This document shows positions 20,634 through 32,570 of a stretch of DNA of 64,000 bases, piece after piece. The position numbers and the translations under genes were made by a program. Positions within the stretch are counted from its first letter, which is position 1, and every line of letters starts with the position of its first letter. Source of the stretch: Lota lota (Eukaryota; Chordata; Actinopteri; Gadiformes; Lotidae); assembly GCA_026745465.1 (NCBI GenBank), contig JACYXH010000512.1:1-64000 (forward strand), given 5' to 3'. Below the pieces are notes generated by a model. That model saw only the letters and a program-made list of their open reading frames with translations. It did not search any database and was not told where the DNA came from.

Positions 20634-23600
20634 TTCTATCTGGATGAGTTATTCTTATGAATATGCAATTTTTAGGGGTTTGGATTTTAAATTCATGGAT
20701 GTAAATCTGGTAAATGTCTTCTGATATTGAACCTTGTGGTGTAACTGCTTGCACATTGAATCAAACTGACCTGAGAGTTTCCAGTGTACAGTGTGGACTC
20801 CCCAGTCCAGCAGAGAGCAGCTTCACTCCTGAATCCTGCACATCATTGGTACTCAGGTCCAGCTCTCTCAGACTAGAGGAGTTGGAGCTGAGAACTGAGG
20901 CCAGAGCTTCACAGCATCTCTCTGACAGATGACAGCCATTCAGCCTTCACACAAAATAAACACAACATGTTAGGAACTGTGATTAAATGTGTTCTGAGAA
21001 TTATAACCAAAGTATTTTTACATACATGAACAGAACATAACTAATATTAATAAACTGGATATTAAAATATAAAGAGCTATATTTCATAAAGATGTTAAAT
21101 TATTAAACAAAACTTAACAATACAAGACAGTTTTATGAAGAGGCTGTAATTAAACCTTAATAAACAACTCTAAAGTCCACCTTACTGTCTGACTACATGA
21201 TAAGTAGAATATGAATGTAATACAACATACACCATCATTAACAAACTGTAAGGATGTTAAGCGGCTTTGTTAAATATTAGTAGAATGACATGATTGGTCA
21301 ATCATGTCATTCTACCGTCCATTATTTCTGTATAACAGACTCTTGCTATCAATAACACACCGTTGCTATGGGCAATATTCCGAACAGTATAATCGAACGG
21401 ACCTTTTTTTATTTTATTTTTAAGCAGAAGCGATACAATCCTTTTTAAAGCAATAAAATAATTTTGTGTTGTTATATTTTGTGTCAAATTAAGGATTTGT
21501 TTTGCGTCAGGCTCCTGCATCACCCTGTTGGTTTATTTCACAATAATGACCGGCTAGCTGTACATTATCCCTTACATAACATTCCCCTTATACTGTCATG
21601 GCAACACAAATAATATGTTGAGTTATTCCTATGAAAATTATATATTCATGCCTACTAACGTTCATGGATATAATCTGTTAAATGTCTTCTGATTTTGAAC
21701 CTTGTGGTGTAACGTTTTATTGAATAAAACTGACCTGAGAGTTTCCAGTGTACAGTGTGGACTCCCCAGTCCAGCAGAGAGCAGCTTCACTCCTGAATCC
21801 TGCAGATCATTGGTACTCAGGTCCAGCGCTCTTAGACTAGAGGAGTTGGAGCTGAGAACTGAGGCCAGAGCTTCACAGCATCTCTCTGACAGATGACAGC
21901 CATTCAGCCTTCACACAAAGTAAACAGAACATGTTAGGGACTTTGATTAAATGTTTAATGAGAATTATAACCAAAGTATTTTATATATACATGGAACAAA
22001 TACAGTATAACTAATGATAATAAACCGGATCTTTTAATATAAAGAGTTAGATGTAACATAGATGTTAACTTATTAAACAAAACCTATTATTATACTTCCC
22101 TTAAGAAGTTTTATGACGTGGTTGTAACTAAATCTTAATAAAAATCTCAAGTTCACCTTACTGTCTGACTACATGAAAAGCAGAATGAGAATTTAAAAGA
22201 AACATAAACCTTATACCATCATTAACAAACTGCAAAACTTTATATCACTTCCTTGTTGAATACTCGATTTTGATTGGTCAATCATGGCACTCTACGGTCT
22301 GTTATTACAGACTGATGATATGAAAGAAGAACAATGCTATAGATGCTAATACAAACCAAATAATCCAACACTTTTTTCAAGCAAATGCTATAAAATAATT
22401 TTTTAATCAATTTTATCTAATCTGTTTATTTCACAATAATGAAAGGCTAGCTGTAAATTATCCCTTATGTACTAACGTTAATATACTCCTTATACTGTCA
22501 TGGCAACACCAATATAAATATGTGGAGCTATTCCTATGAAAATAATATACTCATGCCTCTTAACTTTCTGGATGTAAATCTGTTAAATGTCCTCTGATAT
22601 TGAACCTTGTGGTGTAACTGTTTGCACATTGAGTCAAACTGACCTGAGAGTTTCCAGTGTACAGTGTGGACTCCCCAGTCCAGCAGAGAGCAGCTTCACT
22701 CCTGAATCCTGCACATCATTGGTACTCAGGTCCAGCTCTCTCAGACTAGAGGAGTTGGAGCTGAGAACTGAGGCCAGAGCTTCACAGCATCTCTCTGACA
22801 GATGACAGCCATTCAGCCTTCACAAAAGATAAACATGTTAGGAACTGTGATCTTTACTTATAAATGTTTTATTAATTTAACTAATATATGACTGAATGAT
22901 CTTAGTCCCATGTCGTGTGTTATTTTTCCACAACAGCCCACCTAGTCGTGGATCATCCCTTACATATTAAACAAGCCCAAAGACACAGTTTGAAGAAGAG
23001 GCTGATAACTGACCTGAGAGTTTCCAGTGTACAGTGTGGACCCCCCAGTCCAGCAGAGAGCAGCTTCACTCCTGAATCCTGCAGATCATTGGTACTCAGG
23101 TCCAGCTCTCTCAGACTAGAGGAGTTGGAGCTGAGAACTGAGGCCAGAGCTTCACAGCATCTCTCTGACAGATGACAGCCATTCAGCCTTCACACAAAAT
23201 AAACACAACATGTTAGGAACTGTGATTAAATGTTTTATGAGAATTGTAACCAAAGTATTATTACCTACACGAAAAAATGAAGTAATATTAATAAGCTGGA
23301 TCTTTAAATATTAAGATATAGATGTCACATATATGTTAAATTATTAAACAAAGCTATACTTTTAATTATTATTATATTTTTTCAAAATACAGTTTTATGA
23401 ATAGGCAGGTATTCAACTTTGCTAAACAACTCTAAACCCCACCTTACTGTCTGACTACATGATAACCAGAATAAGAATGTAATACAACATACACATTAAA
23501 CCATCACAAACAAACTAAGAATTGAATGTATACCTATACGGTAATGGCAACACAAATATAAATATGTGGAGTTATTCCTATGTGTTCCTATGTTATTCCT

Positions 23601-26600
23601 AAAAGTATTTTTAGTTTAACTAATATTTAAAACATTGGATATTTAAATGTAAATTATGGGGTGCACAATGTTAAATAGTTGTTTAGTAGTGTTTGATGTT
23701 TTTTTTAAACAATACTACTTTAATATTGTAGTATCAAGTATATTGTGTTGTGTGTAATGTAATATGTTATTAGTAAACATTCAGAGATGTGTTGTATGTT
23801 ATTTTAACTTTTATATTCTAGTATTATGTACATTGCATTGTGTATTGTAATACATGTTATTTGTGAACCTACAGAGATGTTTTGAAGGCTTTGACCACTG
23901 GCAGCAGCCTCAGAAGGCCCTCCTCTGAAGCAGAGTATTTCTTCAGGTCAAACACGTCCAGCTCCTCTTCTGATGACAGTAAGATGAAGACCAGAGCTGA
24001 CCACTGAGCAGGGGAGAGATATTCTCTTGAGAGACTTCCTGATGTCAGGGACTGTTGGATCTCCTCCACTAGAGAACGGTCGTTCAGCTCATTCAGACAG
24101 TGGAACAGATTGATGCTTCTCTCTGGAGAGAGATTTCCATTTATCTTCTTCCTGATGTAACGAATTGTTCTTTGATTGGTCCGTGAGCTACTTCCTGTCT
24201 GTCCCAGCAGAACTTGTTTAATCCGACTGATCAGGGATCTACTTCCTGTCTGTCCCAGCAGACCTCGTAGGATAATCTGATTGGTCTCCAGAGAGAGGCC
24301 CAGGAGGAAGCGGAGGAACAAGTCTAGGTGTCCGTTCTCGCTCTGTATGGCCTTGTCCACAGCACTCTGGTAGAGTTTGACCTTTCTTTTCTTTGTTTGT
24401 TTGTTTCTAACAAGAATAGACCACAGGGGTTGTGGTTTTCCTGAGAGCAGATTGACACCAGTGTCGATGAAGGACAGAAAGACATAAAGGGCAGCCAGAA
24501 ACTCCTGGATGCTCAGATGGACAAAGCAGAACACCTTGTCCTGGTACAGCCCACACTCCTCTTTAAAGATCTGGGTGAACACTCCTGAGTACACTGAGGC
24601 TGCCCTGATATCGATGCCACACTCTGCCAGGTCTGCCTCGTAGAAGATCAGGTTGCCTTTCTCCAGCTGGTTAAAAGCCAGTTTTCCCAGACAAACAATG
24701 ATCTCCCTGCTCTCTGGACTCCAGTGTGGATCTGTTACAGCTCTCCCATGATACTTCATGTCCCCCTGTATGTACTGAACCCTCAGGAAGTGGATGTACA
24801 TCTGAGTCAAGGTATTGGGCATCTTTTCTCCTCCCTGGGCTGTTTTGAAGAAGTCCTCCAGAACTGTAGCAGTGATCCAACAGAAGACTGGGATGTGACA
24901 CATGATGTGGAGGCTAAGTGATTTCTTGACGTGGGATATGATTTTGCTGGCCAGCGTCTCCTCTCGGAATCTCTTCCTGAAGTACTCTTCCTTCTGTGGG
25001 TCAGTGAACCCTCTCACCTCTGTCACCGTGTCAACACACTCAGCAGGGATCTGATTGGCTGCCGCAGGGCGTGTGGTTATCCAGATGCAAGCGGAGGGAA
25101 GCAGGTTGCCCCTGATGAGGTTTGTCAGCAGCACGTCCACCGAGGTTGGCTCTGTGACATCAGTCCAGATCTGATTGTTCTGGAAGTCCAGAGGAAGTCG
25201 ACACTCATCCAGACCATCCAAGATGAAGACAACTTTGAACTGGTCGTATCTGGAGATTCCTGCTTCTTTGGTCTCAATAAAGAAGTGATGAAGAAGTTCC
25301 ACCAAGCTAAACTCTTTCCCTTTCAGTAAATTCAGCTCTCTGAAAGTGAAGAGAAATGTGAAGTGTATGTCGTGGTTGGCTTTGCCTTCAGCCCAGTCCA
25401 GAGTGAACTTGTGTGTTAAGACGGTTTTACCAATGCCGGCCACTCCAGTTGTCATTATTGTTCTGATTGGTTGATCTTGTCCAGGTAAGGGTTTAAAGAT
25501 GTCTTCACATTTGATTGGTGTTTCCTCCTTGGTTGGTTTCCTGGAAGCTGTTTCAATCAGTCTGACCTCATGTTCCTTGTTGACCTCTCCACTGCCTCTC
25601 TCTGTGATGAAGAGCTCTGTGTAGAAGTCATTCAGAGCTGTTCGCTGTCCTGCTTTAGGGATTCCCTCAAACACACACCTGAACTTCTCCTTCAAATTAG
25701 ACTTGATTTTATGATGGCACTCGACAGCAGCAGGTCCTAAATGACAAAACAACAGAAGACATCAGTTAGTGGATGGTGATATAATTGGACACGTTTCAAC
25801 ATTTCCTGTAAAATGGTCAACTTCATGATATTTAGTGGCTTCATTACTTGTGGTTCGAGAAGCTGGTCGTGACAAGGACTGCATTTTACATATTGAAAAT
25901 GTTCAGGATTATTTCATTATTTCTACAGCAATAATATTGGTCTAATGTTAGAATTAATGATAGTGAATCAGTGGAAAGTGACTTGCTATGCTGATATAAC
26001 AAGACAGTGTTACATCTCTTCCACTGAGTTATTCTGATGTTCATCTGCAGTATATTGTTTAACATTCTTTAACCTGATAAACCCACAATAACCCTACATA
26101 TCTGGCTCAAACCATTTAACCTGGTTCTCCCAGAGTAACCCTACATATCTGGATCAAACTATTTAACATGATACTCCCACAGTTACCCTATTTAACCTGA
26201 TACCCCCAGAATAACCCTACATATCTGGATCAAACCATTTAACCCCCAAGAAGAAAGATATTTCCACATTAAAGAAATAGAAATGTAGAAATCTCGCATT
26301 TTGTCATTTTGTCTGAACTGTGCAAATACAGTGTCATACTGCTCTTCAAAATAAGTATTTCTTCTCTGTTTTTAAGATAAGAGTATCTTCTTCCCTTAAA
26401 AATAAGTATGTACTCTACGTCTTCAAAATAAGAGTCTCTTACCGGCCCACAGTGTGTTGGCCAGTTCCTCCTGGTTCATCTCCATCAGGCAGAGCTTTGC
26501 GATGTCTACCACTCCCTCTATGGCACGCCTCCTCTGCTCCTCGTTCTTACCATCCACCTCCTCCTCCCTCTGACTCTCTGAGCATTGTGGGTAATCTGGG

Positions 26601-29600
26601 AAGAGACCCCTCCAGAGCTTCTTCACCTCCTTGTCTAGAAAAGCGTGTGCGTTCTCCTCAGCCCTCTGGAACAGAACAAACATCAAGGAGAAGTTTACTC
26701 TGAACTAACTGAAGACATCAGAAGCATCTGTCCTAGATTCACGTCCGGCTGGTCTAAAGAGGGAAGCCTGGAGACTATTAGCACCACAAGAGATGCTTTT
26801 TAATGTTCATGTAGAGCTGAAGTCAAATGTCTTGTTGGACATTTACACACCTTGATCAGCTCTGTTTGATGCTGCTGTACAGACTGAGCACTGGTAACCT
26901 TTGACCTCTGCTGTTGTTGTCTGTGGAGAAAACACACAATCTATTGTATTTCCTTTGACTTGTAAACATCAGTATCAGTAGAGTCTGATAACACCAACTA
27001 GTCTGTTTTCATCATCTGTTTTATACTCCTACCTCTTCTTTCTGGATGGGCGTCCATCTTTAAATTCAGGAGGATGTTCCATAGACTGGTCACTCTTCAT
27101 GGAGACACAGCTGGGTCCAGGGGAGTCTGCTCTCTCCTGCCTCCTTCTAGAAAAACAAACACCATCTTGAAGTTAGGATTTGTGGATGTCGTTTCATTTG
27201 ATCATTTATTGCAGGATTGTTCAACTTTTTTCTTAGTAGGGTCAGGTTATTGTTATTATCACATTGAAGCACTGACATATAAACATAAAAAAACAACACT
27301 AAATACTCTTCATACTGTGCATAGAGAGTGTTGATTCACAGTGTGTTTATCAAACATAGAAAATAGGGCAATCAGTTTATAAATTTCTACACAGATCTGT
27401 GTTATTCTTCATGTATTCTGTTCTTCAATAAATAGCTTCACCTCAAAAGATAAATTCAAACTGATTAAATGAATAAGGCAGATCAAAAGACAGTTTAACA
27501 TGCAACCTATAGAAATCTGATACAAGAAGTGTTCTGATTAATTTCATTCAAAGTACAGCAGGACAGGTTTCTTATTGGACCAAGAAGCCATGCAACACGG
27601 AGGGAGGCTATGGTACTGCTCTCTGGTTCCCAACAGGACCGGGCCGTTATAGCACCCTCTGGTGGTCGTTCAGAGAGGTTCTTCACTTTGATTCAACCAG
27701 CATCAGAACCATCGGGTGTGTTCCATTGAAGCTGGACTGATGTGTGATGAGGTGCCGTCTCACATTGTGTTCTTCTGTTACTGTGATAGCCGTGTTGCAG
27801 ATCAACATATGGGCTTTGGTCCCTCATTACTAAACTGATATTTCACAATCCACTCCTCCTTTAAATGTCCAGTTTCATTGTCTACCTTTTGCCTTTCCAA
27901 TGTGGGCAACCACTTTTTAGCTCTGGAAACGCTTTGCCACAGCAGAGACAGACGTTGGCCCACGCACAGAGAGGGCGGGTCGTAGGGGCGGGACAAAGTG
28001 GATAAAACGGTTTCCTATTGGATGAAATTGAACTGGCTCTAATTCTTGCACAGAAACAGCTTTCTCCTAGGGGTAATTGATTCTGATTGTTTATGTTCTG
28101 ATAAATGATAGGTGGTCCGAATCAAAATGATCCATGGTACTCCAGTTGAATAGCCCTGATTTATTGGCTGAATCCTCACCTTTCCTTAGAAGGTTGCTGA
28201 TTTCCATCTTTAAGGTCAGGTGGTAGATCCATAGAGCAGTTTTGATAGAAGCTGTATTTTAATTATCTCTGATAAATCCTTACCTTTTCTCACTAGACTG
28301 ATTTCCATCTTTAAAGTTAACAGGTTCTCTCATAGAGCGGTTACTCTTCATGGAGACACAGATGGGTCCAGGGGAGTCTGCTCTCTCCTGCTGCTCTGGG
28401 CTTCAACACAACACACACACAGCTTTTACTCACTGCAATTTTCACTGAAGATAATTCTTCTTACAAGGCTGTTTTTAGGTGACTTGGTGACTTTAGGGGA
28501 TTTCACTTGTTTCAAGCTTTTTTGTCCTTAATTATCTTGATAAGATATTATAACTTGTTACTGAGATGTTATTACTGGCTCTGAATAGCCAAATGCTTGA
28601 AACTAGAATTACAGAATTAGCACAAGTACAAAACTGCTTTGTCTTATCTCAAGCATGTTATCCTTTCCATCTCTTATACTAACAACAGATAATGACCAAA
28701 TGGAATTCACTGTTTTACTGTCAATCTTGACAACAGCACTACAATCATGAGTACGAAATACAGTACAGAACAAAGACAGTACCCTTTTCATATCTGGGGA
28801 ACTGCAAGACTTAAAGACCCAGTGAACCCACTGTTTTAGATGTAATTCGAACACTATGTGATTTAAAAGAAATTGTTTTGGCCCCTTGGTCGTGACGTCA
28901 GACCACCTCAGAAAAGGTAGTCTGAAGTCACGAAAAGAACGCCACCTGTGTTCAGCAGAGGGGAACGTTCACATCGTGTTTTAGGGAGAATGGCAAAAAC
29001 ATAGGATTTTACCCGTTATCTCTAAATTGGGGACTTATTTCAGTAACAGTGATAAAATGGCATAGATGACTATGTTGACGATCATATAAGACAAATGACC
29101 ACGTTTAAAACAAAAAAAATGTGTTTTTGGGTTCACTGGCTCTTTAAAGCTCAATTCAGATTTATTGCTCTTACCGAATTTTTGGTTTGGCTGTTCACAT
29201 TGTGTTTTAAATGTGGCAAATACAACGAATATGGATCTAGAGTGAAGTCAAAGTCGCATGAGTTCTGACATGACGCATTGAGAGAAATCCCACCTGTATC
29301 TGATTCAGGACCACATATGAAAATGGAACAAATCAGAATTGAACAGACCAGATTCCATGAGATTTGTGCTGTTCACACAATTCTGAAATAACTCGATGGG
29401 AGTCACGTTTGAGCAAAACAAATTGGCAACTCTTGCTTGCAGTGCGATGAGGCCATTAACCGCCTTTTTCCACCCATAACTTCTCCCGCCTTCGCCCCCC
29501 AGATCCATCACCGCTGAAGAAGCCCCCTCCATGCCTCCAACCGGTCACACTTTAAATCCTCACCTTTTCCCAATAGACTGATTTCCATCTTTAAGGTCAG

Positions 29601-29893
29601 GAGGATGATTCATAGAGCGATCACTCTTCATGGAGAGACAGCTGGGTCCAGGGGAGTCTGCTCTCTCCTGCTGCTCTGGGCTTCAACACAACACACACAC
29701 ACAGCTCTTACTCAGACTAATGATGGAGTCATGATATATCACTGCTGAGCTCTGAGATGGACAACAGTCACAGACAGTGAGAGATCCTCTTCTTACCTCT
29801 TAGCTTTGCTCTGGCGGCCATGTTTCCCAGACAGAGTGGTTTTAGAGGTAGGACCCCCCTCCTCTCTCTCCTCATTCATAGTAGACTGGAGAC
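18306..29893 (-). CDS. Fish NLR (NLRC3-like): FISNA-NACHT-LRR-B30.2, complete
   Basis: Fourteen coding exons, from 5' to 3' on the minus strand: 29879-29797, 29680-29564, 28400-28284, 27146-27033, 26920-26851, 26665-26443, 25736-23873, 23187-23014, 22817-22644, 21908-21735, 20944-20771, 20076-19903, 19726-19680 and 18859-18306. All have GT/AG borders and agreeing phases. The total is 4,059 nt, or 1,352 residues plus TAG. The start [20 protein letters not shown], after an acceptor in the 5' UTR, is the usual start of this fish family. Order of parts: N-terminal repeat exons, a helical exon, FISNA (about 245-315), NACHT with GVAGIGKT (about 339-346) and [10 protein letters not shown] (about 411-420), five LRR exons, a linker and PRY-SPRY (about 1169-1352). 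Such cytosolic sensors hydrolyse or bind nucleotide and oligomerise; the ligand here is unknown. No inactivating change was seen. Confidence 0.93.
19680..19726 (-). other. Linker exon of the NLR
   Basis: A 47-nt exon between the last LRR and B30.2 encodes [15 protein letters not shown], a short linker typical of fish NLR-C genes. The acceptor is CCCCCCCAG and the donor GTAAGT. Confidence 0.85.
19903..20076 (-). other. LRR exon 5 of the NLR, divergent copy
   Basis: A 174-nt ribonuclease-inhibitor-type leucine-rich repeat exon reads [20 protein letters not shown] and [20 protein letters not shown]. It differs clearly from the four near-identical upstream exons. That fits the usual pattern of a conserved terminal repeat and a recently multiplied inner repeat. 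Confidence 0.9.
20078..20173. repeat. (CA)n microsatellite forming the acceptor of LRR exon 5
   Basis: About 95 bp of pure CA on the + strand. On the coding strand this is (TG)n running directly into GCAG at the exon border, so the usual pyrimidine tract is replaced by alternating TG. A second (CA)n lies at about 20,597-20,632 in the same intron. Confidence 0.9.
20771..23187 (-). other. Array of four near-identical 174-nt LRR exons
   Basis: Exons at 20,771-20,944, 21,735-21,908, 22,644-22,817 and 23,014-23,187 each encode [20 protein letters not shown] and [10 protein letters not shown], ending HCTLETLR. They differ at only a few bases (S/A in the SSSLREL region, H/Q in LxDSGVKL), and the flanking intron segments are also repeated. 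The pattern points to recent duplication or gene conversion. Each is phase-neutral (174 nt), so copy number can change without breaking the frame. Confidence 0.92.
23873..25736 (-). other. FISNA-NACHT exon of the NLR
   Basis: A single 1,864-nt exon. [25 protein letters not shown] and [14 protein letters not shown]. Walker A is GVAGIGKT. Walker B is [10 protein letters not shown] with the NLR-type extended acidic patch. A sensor-1-like WITTRPAA and the winged-helix region ([27 protein letters not shown]) follow. The helical C-terminal part ([20 protein letters not shown]) ends at the donor GTAGGT. All landmarks for an active NACHT are visible. Confidence 0.93.
26075..26240. repeat. Imperfect tandem repeat of about 55-65 bp in an NLR intron
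   Basis: ACCCTACATATCTGG followed by TCAAACCATTTAACCTG recurs about three times with changes. The rest of the intron 25,737-26,442 is AT-rich with no further feature seen. Confidence 0.7.
26443..26665 (-). other. Helical N-terminal exon of the NLR
   Basis: A 223-nt exon encodes [20 protein letters not shown] and [17 protein letters not shown]. It is rich in charged, helix-forming residues and is found just before FISNA in fish NLR-C proteins. It may be a death-fold-like domain, but I see no decisive motif. Confidence 0.8.
27147..28179. other. NLR intron without further genes
   Basis: AT-rich at 27,160-27,540, then a mixed stretch with GCACCCTCTGGTGGTCGTTC and GGTGTGTTCCATTGAA, phrases common in fish interspersed repeats. 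I cannot assign a family. Confidence 0.35.
28180..28252 (-). pseudogene. Degenerate copy of the N-terminal repeat exon
   Basis: The 3' half of the repeat exon survives with its GTGAGG donor and reads [17 protein letters not shown]. The 5' half and acceptor have decayed into unrelated sequence, so it should be skipped. The gene model stays in frame without it. Confidence 0.7.
28811..29146. mobile_element. TTAA-flanked MITE in an NLR intron, 336 bp
   Basis: TTAA plus AGACCCAGTGAACCCAC at the left is the inverse of GGTTCACTGGCTCT plus TTAA at the right, with one mismatch in the terminal inverted repeat. Both ends abut TTAA, the target of piggyBac and Kolobok transposases. No coding sequence is inside. 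It has a sub-terminal CpG-containing block with CGTGACGTCAGACCACCTC. Confidence 0.75.
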
Positions 29894-30699
29894 CTGGACA
29901 CAAACACAACTCATTGATCATTTCATTTGGCTTTTGAACTTTAGATGTTGAGACAACACTGGGATGACTCTTTGAAAAAGTAGATCATTGTCACACTAAA
30001 CCGTTATAGACGTCATAAAACCATCAATATGAACCCCACAACATAACCACACTGACCTCACTACAGTACAGATGTGTACAGCAGATGAGAAGATTAAACA
30101 CCTTGGCGACTGTAGCTGTACTTAAACTACAATACAGAAATAAAATACAATTGACTTGAAAAAAACAATTGACTTGGTATCATCTTATTATCGTGATATA
30201 ATAGTTTATTTCAGCATTACGAGGAGGCGCTGGCCAACGAGTCTCTTTCTCTCCCTCTATGGCTCCAGCTGTGGTTCAAACCACAGGAACAGAGTCTATA
30301 CCCGCAGGAACCCCCCTGTGGAAGTGGTACAGTCCAGCAACACGTCACTAGGATGATTTATATAACGGGCCCATCCCCAGTCGCTACGCACAAATATTTA
30401 ACTTGTGATTTAAAGATAAGGACATTCAAAGGATTTCTGTCACGTCCTTCTTTTCATTTTGAGTAGCATCAAGACAAACGAATCACTTGAATATAAAATG
30501 CAATGTTCAATTTACCACACGGGTCAGAAAAGGACAATATAACATCAAAATAACGTTGTATTTCTCTATAGTAAAATGAGTCTGGAAAATGTAATTGATA
30601 AGCGTTACACGGAACCGTTTCCCAAGATTAAATCATTTAATATACAAATAAACTCAAAGAATTGTCTTTGAGGTTAAACGGTACTATAAACGGTAGTAA
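29894..30699. other. Upstream region of the NLR gene
   Basis: AT-rich sequence with no second gene seen. The 5' UTR acceptor at 29,894-29,895 implies at least one further non-coding exon upstream in this direction, which I could not place. TATATAACGGG at about 30,358 on the + strand is not in a convincing promoter context. Confidence 0.4.
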
Positions 30700-30860
30700 A
30701 CTAGGCCTACCTTATCTGTTCCGTGATTAAAATGTGTTCTGCCACATACGGCATAAAGTTATAAAAGTATAAACTCAAGGGAAGAAAAGGAGGTTAAAGT
30801 GTTGCTAAACCAAGTAAATCAGGTAAAAGTGATTAAAAGACGGTCTAGAGAAGGACTGTG
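30700..30860. repeat. Segment duplicated at 15,640-15,800
   Basis: Direct copy with blocks TGTTCTGCC, AAGTTATAAAAGTATAAAC and AGGTAAAAGTGATTAAAAG. It lies about 0.8 kb upstream of the NLR start. Confidence 0.7.
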
Positions 30861-31088
30861 TTTAGGGCTCCTCTTTGAGAAAGACCTGAGGAATGAGGAA
30901 ATGAGGAAGAGACAGGACTATGACGCAATAGGAAGTCCAGACAGCCAATCACAGCCTCGGATAAATCACAGGAACCGCCTCCTTTCTGTGCTTTCTTCCA
31001 TCCATCGGGGGCTGGCCCCTTTGAGGCTGTCGTCAATTGTCACGTGTTTTCAGGGAAAGCCAAGCCTTCAGATGCTCACAGACACAAC

Positions 31089-31093
<5 letters not shown>

Positions 31094-31139
<46 letters not shown>

Positions 31140-31580
31140 TCTAACATCTGGCCCAATGTAAACCTAGTAGTTCACACACACACACTCACACACCCTGAAT
31201 AGCTCTGAATAATATCTTACTCACTCTCTCTCCCTCTGCCTCCTTCCCACTCCTCTCTCTCCCCCTCTCTCTCTCTGCCCAACTCTCTCTCTCCCAACTT
31301 CTCTCTCTCTCTCCATCCCACTCTCTCTCGCTCTATCCTCCCCTCTCTCTCCCTCTCTCTCGCTCTATCCTCCCCCCTCTCTCCCTTTCTCTCCCTCTCC
31401 CTCCCTCTCTCTCGCTCTATCCTTCCCTCTCTCTCTCTCTCCCTTCCTCTCTCTTGCTCTATCCTCCCCCCTCTCTCCCACTCTCTCCCTCTCCCTCCCT
31501 CTCTCTCGCTTTATCCTCCCCTCTCTCTCGCTATATCCTCCCCCCTCTCCCCCTCTCCCTCCCTCTCTCCTACAGTGAAG
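31094..31580. repeat. (CA)n run and CT-rich low-complexity block
   Basis: Pure CA at about 31,094-31,138, then TCTGGCCCAATG and a second CA run, then CT-rich DNA with TCGCTCTATCCTCC repeated. The segment from 31,139 to about 31,330 is a direct copy of 48,779-48,960. The long open frames here are low-complexity artefacts. Confidence 0.85.
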
Positions 31581-31670
31581 CTGACAGTCTTCGATGTGTG
31601 TCTCCATGTCAACCGCATTGGGCCTGTGTCTTCCATCCACACGGGGACTTAAAGTTAATATCTCTTTCAC
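31570..31670. repeat. Dispersed repeat containing CTACAGTGAAGCTGAC
   Basis: CTCCTACAGTGAAGCTGACA, then TCGATGT, TGTCAACCGCATT and TGTGTCTTCCA, is one of four related copies in the window, with others at 39,480, 39,715 and 40,755. All sit inside CT-rich DNA. Class unknown. Confidence 0.7.
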
Positions 31671-31964
31671 TCTATCCTCCCCTCTCTCTCCCTCTTCTCT
31701 TCCTCTCTCTCTCTCTCTCTCTTTTCTTGTCTCTCTCTCACAGTTTGGTTTTTCTCTCCATCTGTCTTTCTGTATCTCTAATACTTTTTCTGTATCTCTC
31801 GTGCTGTTTGTTAATCTCTCCTTCACATCTCATCTTCTTTCATTCTCCCTTTCCACCTTTCTTAATCTCTTTCCCTCCATCTTTCTTTATCTTCAGCTCT
31901 CTCTTTCTCCATTCAATTAAATTTGATTTGTTGGCATGAATGATGAAGCACTATTGGCAAATCA

Positions 31965-32570
31965 TTTGACAAACATTTACATTTACATTTTTACATTTAG
32001 GGCATTTAGCATACACTTTTATCCAAAGCGAAGTACATTTGTCAGAAGAAAGAGAAATAACAATATATCGCTGTCAGTACAGTTAGGATGTTCATAGAAC
32101 AAGTGCCAAACACTTACAATTGCTAGGTTAACCCATTCCCCATACAAAACAAAGATAGCTAGGATAAGATGCTACACGATGCTAAGTGCCATTTTTAAGT
32201 GCCAGGACGTACAAACATACAATAAGTGCGTAAGATTAGTGTTTTTCGGAGAGTAAGGGAGGAGGGGGGTAAGGAGGGAGGCTATGCAGAGTCCAGGTGA
32301 ACTCTGAACAAGTGAGTCTTGAGTCTCTTGCGGAAGCTGGTGAGCGACCTGACATCGGCAGGGAGCTCATTCCACCATTGCGGTGCCAAAACAGAGAAGA
32401 GTTGGGACTTTGTTGTGCGACCTTTGCTTGCTCTTAGCGATGGCGGTACCAGGCGTCCAGGTAGATGAACAGAGTGCTCGAGCTGGGGTGTACTGTCTGA
32501 CTAAAGCTCAGAGGTAGGCAGGGGCGGTTCTGTTGACCAACTTGTAAGCCAGTACCATTGTCATATATAT
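31965..32570 (-). mobile_element. 3' end of a LINE-type retroposon (L2/CR1-like), truncated
   Basis: Read on the minus strand, a short frame at about 32,285-32,385 gives WNELPADVRSLTSFRKRLKT and HLFRVHLDSA. This resembles the C-terminal motif seen at the ends of many fish LINE polyproteins. It is followed by a tail ending CGCTTTGGATAAAAG and GCTAAATG, a very common teleost retroposon tail. The element is 5'-truncated and has no reverse transcriptase. Clade assignment is tentative. Confidence 0.6.

Larger units (their letters stand above)
26851..29680 (-). other. N-terminal repeat exons of the NLR
   Basis: Exons 29,564-29,680, 28,284-28,400 and 27,033-27,146 repeat one theme: [19 protein letters not shown], then PP.FKDG..S. 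Lengths are 117, 117 and 114 nt, all multiples of three. A 70-nt exon at 26,851-26,920 ([14 protein letters not shown]) follows. The repeats are typical of cod-like and other fish NLR-C proteins, and their function is not known. Confidence 0.85.

Noticed and set aside
24671-25329. Extra frames within the NACHT exon on both strands
   Set aside because: They are shadows of the NACHT frame, which carries all landmark motifs.
31365-31939. Arg-Glu or Ser-Leu rich frames
   Set aside because: CT-rich low-complexity DNA. No splice context or domain.
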